Positions 58,865 to 64,000 of a stretch of DNA of 64,000 nt are shown one piece after another. The translations under genes and the position numbers were made by a program. The notes below the pieces were generated by a model that saw only the letters and a list, made by a program, of their open reading frames with translations, was not told the origin of the DNA and ran no database searches. Source of the DNA: Spirosoma oryzicola (GTDB taxonomy: Bacteria; Bacteroidota; Bacteroidia; Cytophagales; Spirosomataceae); NCBI RefSeq assembly GCF_021233055.1, contig NZ_CP089538.1, forward strand, positions 1,903,501 through 1,967,500. Reading direction: 5' to 3'. Every line of letters starts with the position of its first letter. The stretch's first letter is position 1.

Positions 58865-59884
58865 TTAGTTTTTAACCACCGTAAACGAGGCAATTCCTTC
58901 GTATGATTTTACCCGCTCCATACGGGGGCCTTTAGGCTTTGCAAAAACGTAGAGTGTTGAGTTACCTCGTTGCGCGACCGGAACAGTAAGTTCATACTTG
59001 TTGCCTGATCTGCGTACAAAAACCGGCACATGCGAAGCGGTTGAACCTCCCTGACGACCAATCGAGCACATGAACTCAACGTCTTTATCGTTTTGCAACG
59101 ACAGCGTTAAGCCGTCACTAGCTCGCATCAAACCCGACTTGGGAAAGTCAGAATCGAAACCTAAGCGGAAGTAAGCGTCGTAAATTTTAGGGAACAGATC
59201 GAATTGCTTTTTGCTAACAAGTGGATCGAGAAGTTGCCAGCGTGTATCTGTTGGGAAATGGTTGGCCGCAAAAGCAACGGGTTCAGTCAGAAAAAAGAAA
59301 TCATTGGGCTGTACTTTCCCGTCAGGACCGGGCTTTGCAGTTGTTTGCGCCCAGGCAAGGTCTAGCAGGTACCAGTCGCCATCAAGCTGAACGGCATTCC
59401 ATTCGTGATCTACGCGTTGAGTAGGCTGACCGGCTTCGCTGTCATTCGTTCGTGAGTAGCCTTTGATGTTAGCGACCTGAATCCCTGTTTGATTTAACAG
59501 ATGCTTGAACAGCAAAGCAAAGCCAGTACATACTGCTTTCCGACTCCGCAATACGCGGTTTGCATAATCAACCTCGGAAGAGTAGCGCTGACCACTGAAT
59601 GCCGATTCGTCATACCGGATATGTGAAGTAATCCAGGCATATACCGAACGGGCTTTTGCCAGATCCGTTCGAGCGGGTGACGTGAGGTACTCGCTAAGCG
59701 TCGTTAAGTTTTTAGCTGCCGACTCAGGTGCACTACGAGCATAGTTGTCAATCGTGCTGTAGTCGATTTCTACAAACTTCGAAGGGCGTGGAATATCCGG
59801 CCCGGTCTGAGTTGGAAAAGTAAGCGCTGTGCTGAAAGATAAAAGAAAAAAAAGTAATATAGGGCTTCCTGTGTAGTTTCGCAT
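58865..59884 (-). CDS. Exported transglutaminase-like (cysteine protease-fold) protein
   Basis: 339 residues from ATG 59884 (MRNYTGSPILLFFLLSFSTALTF, a signal peptide). The transglutaminase core is present: VCTGFALLFKHLLNQTGIQV (catalytic Cys), QRVDHEWNAVQLDGDWYLLDLAWA (His and Asp), giving a full Cys-His-Asp triad. The upstream part (ARSVYAWITSHIRYDESAF) matches the helix-turn before the Cys. In bacteria this fold often means a protease or peptidase rather than a cross-linker. The next gene on the plus strand starts only 33 bp away in divergent orientation. Confidence 0.88.
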   Translation of the reverse strand: MRNYTGSPILLFFLLSFSTALTFPTQTGPDIPRPSKFVEIDYSTIDNYARSAPESAAKNLTTLSEYLTSPARTDLAKARSVYAWITSHIRYDESAFSGQRYSSEVDYANRVLRSRKAVCTGFALLFKHLLNQTGIQVANIKGYSRTNDSEAGQPTQRVDHEWNAVQLDGDWYLLDLAWAQTTAKPGPDGKVQPNDFFFLTEPVAFAANHFPTDTRWQLLDPLVSKKQFDLFPKIYDAYFRLGFDSDFPKSGLMRASDGLTLSLQNDKDVEFMCSIGRQGGSTASHVPVFVRRSGNKYELTVPVAQRGNSTLYVFAKPKGPRMERVKSYEGIASFTVVKN

Positions 59885-59917
59885 TCCTCGGTTCTGTCTC
59901 ACAATCTGATAACACAA

Positions 59918-60424
59918 ATGCGAAGATTTTTATTGCTACTTGTCCTGTATTGCTTTATGACACCTTCTGATGCACAACCACAACCCAGTCACGCAAGCGC
60001 GGTAGCCGTTGATGCAACCATGCATACGTACTCTGTTCGGCTACGGCCGGGACAGGATTTAAAGAAAGAGTTGGACGCGCTCGTGCAAAATCAGCGAATC
60101 GGTGCAGGAGCCATTCTGACCTGCGTTGGTAGCCTAACCCATGTGAAGCTTCGTTTAGCGAATCAGGAAAGCTTTACCGAGTGGCAGGGGCACTTTGAGA
60201 TAGTGTCGCTTGTCGGAACGTTATCCGCCAATGGGAGTCATGTTCATTTGTCGGTGTCAGACTCAACGGGCCGTACGCTCGGAGGGCATTTGGTGGAAGG
60301 CTGTAAGATTTATACGACTGCTGAGTTGGTAATTGGAGTTATGCCTGATCTGGATTACGTTCGGGAGCCTGATCCAACCTTTGGCTACCGTGAGTTAGTC
60401 GTTCGAAAGCGTAAACGAAAATAA
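59918..60424 (+). CDS. PPC/DUF296-domain protein with a predicted signal peptide
   Basis: 168 residues. Residues 1-20 (MRRFLLLLVLYCFMTPSDAQ) look like a signal peptide, followed by a PPC (plant and prokaryote conserved, DUF296) domain: TYSVRLRPGQDLKKELDALVQNQRIGAGAILTCVGSLTHVKLRL, EIVSLVGTLSANGSHVHLSVSDSTGRTLGGHLVEGCKIYTTAELVIGVMP. The conserved GSHVHLS...GGHL histidines of the family are present and can bind a metal. The export signal is unusual for PPC proteins, most of which are cytoplasmic. A terminator hairpin follows at 60441-60468. Confidence 0.88.
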   Translation: MRRFLLLLVLYCFMTPSDAQPQPSHASAVAVDATMHTYSVRLRPGQDLKKELDALVQNQRIGAGAILTCVGSLTHVKLRLANQESFTEWQGHFEIVSLVGTLSANGSHVHLSVSDSTGRTLGGHLVEGCKIYTTAELVIGVMPDLDYVREPDPTFGYRELVVRKRKRK

Positions 60425-60440
60425 GGCTGTCTATAAAAAA

Positions 60441-60468
60441 CAAAAGCCACCCGGTAGGATGGCTTTTG
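60441..60468. terminator. Bidirectional terminator
   Basis: CAAAAGCCA (60441-60449) pairs with TGGCTTTTG (60460-60468) around a 10-nt loop between two convergent genes; A-rich to the left, T-rich arm to the right. Confidence 0.8.
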
Positions 60469-60486
60469 GTGTATAGTAGAAATAAC

Positions 60487-61083
60487 TTAGTTGCGCTTAC
60501 TCATTTCGTCACGAATCTTGGCGGCACGCTCGTATTCTTCGTTGCCAAGCGCTTCTTCAAGCATGCGCTGTAGCTCTTCAGAAGAAGCATTTTTCAACTG
60601 ATCGCCAAACGACCGGGCGGTCGAACGACTGGATGAGCGAACCAACTCTTCCTGCTCTTCTTCTTCGTCATTCGAGCTGGCCGTGATACCTGCTTCCGAC
60701 AGGATCGATTCATTGGTGTAAATCGGTACATCAAAGCGAATACCTATAGCAATAGCGTCGGATGGACGAGCGTCAATAACGGATTCCCGAACACCGTCAA
60801 AGCAAACGATCTTAGCAAAGAATATACCTTCGCGCAAATCAGAAATGACGATTTCTCGTACCGTAAACTTGAATTGTTCGGCAAATTGCTTGAACAAGTC
60901 GTGCGTCATTGGCCGATTCGGTACAATCTTTTCGATCTCGATGGCAATTGCTTGAGCCTCAAACATGCCGATAATAATTGGTAGCCGACGGTTACCGTAT
61001 TCTTCTCCCAATACCAGTGCAAACGAACCCGATTGCGACTGACTGGGCGATAGTCCTAATATTTCCAGTTTAATCTTGTCCAC
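60487..61083 (-). CDS. DUF151 bifunctional-nuclease-family protein with C-terminal UVR motif
   Basis: 198 residues, cytoplasmic. The DUF151 domain spans about 1-125 (KIKLEILGLSPSQSQSGSFALVLGEEYGNRRLPIIIGMFEAQAIAIEIEK; PMTHDLFKQFAEQFKFTVREIVISDLREGIFFAKIV; VIDARPSDAIAIGIRFDVPIYTNESIL). A linker rich in Glu and Ser follows, then a UvrB/UvrC-type motif (EELQRMLEEALGNEEYERAAKIRDEMSKR), the usual architecture in Bacteroidota. Biochemical role is uncertain (nuclease activity has been reported for plant homologues). It lies downstream of etfA on the same strand, 110 bp apart, with short tandem repeats between them. Confidence 0.93.
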   Translation of the reverse strand: MDKIKLEILGLSPSQSQSGSFALVLGEEYGNRRLPIIIGMFEAQAIAIEIEKIVPNRPMTHDLFKQFAEQFKFTVREIVISDLREGIFFAKIVCFDGVRESVIDARPSDAIAIGIRFDVPIYTNESILSEAGITASSNDEEEEQEELVRSSSRSTARSFGDQLKNASSEELQRMLEEALGNEEYERAAKIRDEMSKRN

Positions 61084-61193
61084 GGCGCGAATTTAGCAAT
61101 TTTTAGTCGTCAGTCGTTAGTCAACAGGCGTCAGTAATCGTAAGTTTTTAATAAAAAAACGGCTTCCAACGACTATTTTCCAACGACTCCGGA

Positions 61194-62156
61194 CTATAAA
61201 GCCTTCACCGCTTTTGTCAGACGTGGCAATACGTCGAAAACGTCGCCGACGATGCCATAATCAGCTGATTTAAAAAACGGTGCATCAGGGTCTTTGTTAA
61301 TAACAACAATTACCTTCGAGGAGTTTACTCCTGCCAGATGTTGTATAGCACCGGAAATCCCACAGGCGATGTAAAGATTTGGACTAATCTTTAAGCCTGT
61401 CTGACCGACGTGTTCAGAATGGGGACGCCAATCCAAATCGGACACGGGTTTTGAGCAAGCAGTTGCCGCATGAAGTGTGTTGGCTAACTCCTCGACAATA
61501 CCCCAGTTTTCCGGGCCTTTTAAACCTCTGCCCGCCGATACAACTAGATCCGCTTCGGGTAAAAGCACGTCGCCAGATGCTTTCTCAGTACTTTTCACCG
61601 AAATTACAAAATCGGCATCGCTTAGTGAAGGATTAAAAGCCTCAACAGGAGCCGTTGCCTCAGATTCTACAGGAGAAACCGTATTTTTCTTGATTGCCAG
61701 GATTTTAACGTCGGCTTTCAGGTCGTTGTACGCGAACGCTTTGCCCGTATAGATACTGCTTTTAACCCGAAATCCATTCGAAAGATCGGGTAGCTCGATT
61801 ACGTTAGCGGCCAAGCCTGCTTTTAATTTACCCGCTAGTCGTGCCGTCATCGCATCAGCTAATGAGGATTTGGCCAGCACGATTACTTTTGAACCCTCCT
61901 GTTGAGCTGCCGCAGCGACGGCTGTAGCATAGGCCATTCCGTTGGGTTCGTTCAGTTTTGCATCTGCCGCATGCAGCACTTTGCCCGCACCAAAGCGGCC
62001 CGCTGACGCCAGTTCGCTGTCGTCAGCCTGACCAATGACAATAGCCGTTGCTTGCGTTCCTAGCTTTTCGGCAACTTGAGCACCGTAGAAAATAGCTTCC
62101 TGAGACGACTTTCTGATTTTGCCTTCGTCTAATTCGGCGAATATGAGAACAGACAT
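61194..62156 (-). CDS. etfA: Electron transfer flavoprotein subunit alpha EtfA
   Basis: FAD-binding subunit of ETF, which takes electrons from acyl-CoA and other dehydrogenases to the respiratory chain. From ATG 62156 (MSVLIFAELDEGKI) the product has 320 residues; the frame open to 62198 adds 14 residues that do not fit. The FAD-binding C-terminal domain is typical: VSAGRGLKGPENWGIVEELANTLHAATACSKPVSDLDWRPHSEHVGQTGLKISPNLYIACGISGAIQHLAGVNSSKVIVVINKDPDAPFF. It follows etfB with 77 bp between them, in the same operon. Confidence 0.97.
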   Translation of the reverse strand: MSVLIFAELDEGKIRKSSQEAIFYGAQVAEKLGTQATAIVIGQADDSELASAGRFGAGKVLHAADAKLNEPNGMAYATAVAAAAQQEGSKVIVLAKSSLADAMTARLAGKLKAGLAANVIELPDLSNGFRVKSSIYTGKAFAYNDLKADVKILAIKKNTVSPVESEATAPVEAFNPSLSDADFVISVKSTEKASGDVLLPEADLVVSAGRGLKGPENWGIVEELANTLHAATACSKPVSDLDWRPHSEHVGQTGLKISPNLYIACGISGAIQHLAGVNSSKVIVVINKDPDAPFFKSADYGIVGDVFDVLPRLTKAVKAL

Positions 62157-62233
62157 AAATCTTGATTTTTTAGTGTAAGGGTTTCGCTTTATCGACATTT
62201 TCAGTAAACCACTGGATATCGATAAGTCGAATA

Positions 62234-62971
62234 CTAAATTACTTTTGCTTCGTTGTGGAGCAGCTGAATTAGCGTTTCGGCTTCCTCGGCCTTGATCATC
62301 TTTACAGCGCCACGGGGAGCTGGTAATTCGTAACTGGCAACGGTCGTTAGTTTGTCCGTACCCGTTGGTTCAACGAGTTTAAGGGGCTTTGTCCGGGCGG
62401 TCATAATACCACGCATATTCGGAATTTTCCATTCGGCGATGGGTTCCTGACAGCCTAATATCAACGGTAATTTAGCTTCCAGTTGCTCTTTCCCCCCTTC
62501 AATTTCGCGAGTGATTTTTGCTGTATCACCGTCTATGTCGAGCTGCATTACGGGTGATATGGAGGGGAGGCCAAGCATTTCGCCAACAATACCGTGAACC
62601 TGACCACCGTTGTAGTCGATAGACTCACGACCCATCAGGATCAAATCGTAGCTGTTTTCTTTGGCGATGGCCGCAATCTGCTCAGCAACGAAATAAGCGT
62701 CGGTTGGTTCGGCGTTTACCCGAATGGCATCGTCAGCTCCGATCGCCAGACACTTACGAATGACAGGCTCGGCATCGGCTTCGCCTACATTGAGTACTGT
62801 TACGGAGGCTCCTGTTTTCTCTTTTAATTCGACCGCCCTAGCCAGTGCATAGTCATCGTAGGGGCCAGTAATAAATGTCACCCCTGCCTTGTTCAGCTTC
62901 GTATTGTTATCCGTAAAGGCAATCTTGGTAGTGGTGTCGGGCACACTCGTCACGCACACTAAAATTTTCAT
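62234..62971 (-). CDS. etfB: Electron transfer flavoprotein subunit beta EtfB
   Basis: Beta subunit of ETF (245 residues), binding AMP and pairing with EtfA. It begins MKILVCVTSVPDTTTKIAF and contains GVTFITGPYDDYALARAVELKEK, AYFVAEQIAAIAKENSYDLILMGRESIDYNGGQVHGIVGEMLGLPSISPVMQLDI and REIEGGKEQLEAKLPLILGCQEPIAEWKIPNMRGIMTARTKPL, the conserved EtfB blocks. It heads the etfB-etfA run on the minus strand and diverges from a small TPR gene. Confidence 0.97.
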   Translation of the reverse strand: MKILVCVTSVPDTTTKIAFTDNNTKLNKAGVTFITGPYDDYALARAVELKEKTGASVTVLNVGEADAEPVIRKCLAIGADDAIRVNAEPTDAYFVAEQIAAIAKENSYDLILMGRESIDYNGGQVHGIVGEMLGLPSISPVMQLDIDGDTAKITREIEGGKEQLEAKLPLILGCQEPIAEWKIPNMRGIMTARTKPLKLVEPTGTDKLTTVASYELPAPRGAVKMIKAEEAETLIQLLHNEAKVI

Positions 62972-63102
62972 GCTTATTGGGGTTTTGTTTGCGTAATCCG
63001 GTAAATCAAGGCATTTAACCTAATTGCGTACGTCAAGCACACCACATTGATAGAAGTCAAATCCTTAACTTGGCGGCTAAATTACAAACTGTCTTAAATA
63101 AA

Positions 63103-63118
63103 AGTATGCAAGCATACT
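63103..63118. promoter_or_regulatory. 16-bp palindrome between etfB and the TPR gene
   Basis: AGTATGC-AA-GCATACT, arms perfect over 7 bp, followed by ATTTTTT. It lies 16 bp before the TPR gene start and 132 bp from the etfB start, so it could be an operator for either direction. Confidence 0.35.
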
Positions 63119-63133
63119 ATTTTTTATCAGCAA

Positions 63134-63463
63134 ATGAATAACGAACGTATCCAACAATTAATTCGATTTGTACAGGAAGAACCCAACGAGCCGTTCAATG
63201 TTTACGCGTTGGCTATGGAGTTTTTGGCTAGTCAGCCTGAGCAGGCTAGTATTTATTTTAATCAGTTACTAACTGAACACCCGGATTATTTGCCAACGTA
63301 TTATCACGCAGCAGCGCTGTACGCTAATCTCAATGAGCGTAGTAAGGCCGCCGATTTGTACGAAAAAGGCATAGAGCTGGCGCGCGTGCAGAAAAATCAG
63401 AAGACGCTTCTAGAGTTGCAACGAGCTAAGCAGGCGTTCGAGGATGATGAGGATGAATGGTAG
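63134..63463 (+). CDS. Small tetratricopeptide-repeat protein
   Basis: 109 residues with at least two TPR-like helical pairs: NVYALAMEFLASQPEQASIYFNQLLTEHPDYLPTYYHAAALYANLNERSKAADLYEKGIELARVQKNQKTLLELQRAKQAF, ending in an acidic tail DDEDEW. No signal peptide. Likely a protein-protein interaction module; similar small TPR proteins are common in Bacteroidota genomes. It diverges from etfB. Confidence 0.82.
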   Translation: MNNERIQQLIRFVQEEPNEPFNVYALAMEFLASQPEQASIYFNQLLTEHPDYLPTYYHAAALYANLNERSKAADLYEKGIELARVQKNQKTLLELQRAKQAFEDDEDEW

Positions 63464-63511
63464 TCTCCTGCCAGCGAATCGATAGCTGGACGGTAGCCTT
63501 TGCGCAAGACG

Positions 63512-64000
63512 TTACCGGCGTTGTTTCTTCTGCTGAACATACTCCTGCTTAAACAGCACAGGTACAACTGCTTGTTCAGGAACGGTATAGGTCATGGCCA
63601 GATAAGTAGCGTTGGCCAGCTTAGGTACGTAGACAAAACCGCGTACGGATTCACCGGGAGCTAGCGTATTTGCGCGCAGTGCCAATTCACGCCAACGATA
63701 CTCTTCATAATCGTAGCGTTGCATCCGATCGGCGAAAGTGCTGTGATCAATAGCGCGCTTAACGGCAATACCCTGGTAAGCCAGGTAATGCGCAGCTTGT
63801 TTGTTCGCGTATTCATGGTATGAACGGCTGTTGCTCGATGAGGATACGTCGGAAGCGATAGCTGCTACCATCAAAACGGTGTTGAAAATTTTCGCCCGTT
63901 TCAAGCGCTTCTCTTCCTGTTTTCGTTTCAGCTTGACACGTCCGGCTTCGTAGTTTGGATCGGCAGCGGATCGTTGTAAAACAAGCGCCGTGTTGGTAGG
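63512..64000 (-). CDS. Unknown protein, 5' end beyond the window
   Basis: Open on the minus strand from the right edge to the stop at 63512-63514. I extended it past the 63904 TTG by hand: the frame continues upstream with no stop through the window edge, reading TNTALVLQRSAADPNYEAGR, then a basic run KRKQEEKRLKRAKI and a helix AKIFNTVLMVAAIASDVSSS. The C-terminal half is ALRANTLAPGESVRGFVYVPKLANATYLAMTYTVPEQAVVPVLFKQEYVQQKKQRR, which looks like a beta-rich domain of an exported or membrane-anchored protein. About 162 residues are visible. No family was recognised. Confidence 0.65.
   Translation of the reverse strand, partial: PTNTALVLQRSAADPNYEAGRVKLKRKQEEKRLKRAKIFNTVLMVAAIASDVSSSSNSRSYHEYANKQAAHYLAYQGIAVKRAIDHSTFADRMQRYDYEEYRWRELALRANTLAPGESVRGFVYVPKLANATYLAMTYTVPEQAVVPVLFKQEYVQQKKQRR

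Noticed and set aside
1..64000. CRISPR arrays, IS elements, phage genes, rRNA
   Set aside because: No regularly spaced direct repeats, no transposase, integrase or phage structural motifs, and no rRNA-like sequence were seen.

Overview
The window looks like chromosome of an aerobic, glycan-degrading Bacteroidota of the order Cytophagales, most likely Spirosoma or a close relative (inference from gene content and style, no search was run). Signs are SusC/SusD-type uptake genes, two-component sensors with HisKA_3 kinases and LuxR-type regulators, TTG-N19-TAnnTTTG promoters, an ftsX-DUF3098-uppP block, PVC-type cytochrome dehydrogenase, and moderate GC with AT-rich intergenic regions. No phage, IS element, CRISPR array or rRNA was seen.

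Layout. 1-1.7 kb: ftsX, DUF3098 and the 5' part of uppP (minus strand). 1.8-4.5 kb: exported GH32 fructanase and metF. 4.5-13.1 kb: a long minus-strand run of aminotransferase, deformylase-like protein, hisC, outer-membrane protein, AddA-like helicase and two tandem PAP2 phosphatases. 13.3-15.8 kb: hisD and hisG behind a promoter and an unannotated short frame that looks like a histidine leader peptide. 15.9-16.7 kb: HigB/HigA toxin-antitoxin pair. 16.8-21.2 kb: DEAD-box RNA helicase and an exported DUF4965/DUF1793 (glutaminase-like) protein. 21.6-32 kb: a polysaccharide utilisation locus consisting of response regulator, TPR histidine kinase, SusC, SusD, IPT/TIG surface protein and a CBM-GH26 enzyme, which points to a beta-mannan or related substrate. 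32-37 kb: cyclase, BNR-repeat protein, M14 peptidase. 37.2 kb: tRNA-Glu(TTC) with a textbook promoter and terminator.

38.3-45.5 kb: PadR regulator with an orphan FtsX/MacB-type permease, a small membrane protein, a cytochrome c dehydrogenase lipoprotein and an esterase. 45.7-49.3 kb: DUF892 ferritin-like protein, two small unknown proteins, SDR, histone-deacetylase-like hydrolase. 49.4-54.1 kb: a second kinase/LuxR pair and an HpcH-type aldolase. 54.3-58.6 kb: methyltransferase, small helical protein, and an unknown envelope protein with CxxC motifs. 58.8-64 kb: exported transglutaminase-like and PPC/DUF296 proteins, DUF151 nuclease-like protein, etfBA, a TPR protein and a truncated unknown frame.

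The less ordinary items are mostly non-coding: the his leader, two paired-palindrome (REP/BIME-like) units with compensating stem changes and constant loops, a perfect 34-bp inverted repeat bridging two convergent genes, a 22-bp perfect inverted repeat, a terminator-like hairpin in the helicase 5'UTR, an 18-bp stem between susC and susD, and a 30-bp-spaced direct repeat over the higBA promoter. Among proteins, the AddA-like helicase has lost the usual nuclease residues. I did not find a clear new multi-gene defence or biosynthetic system.
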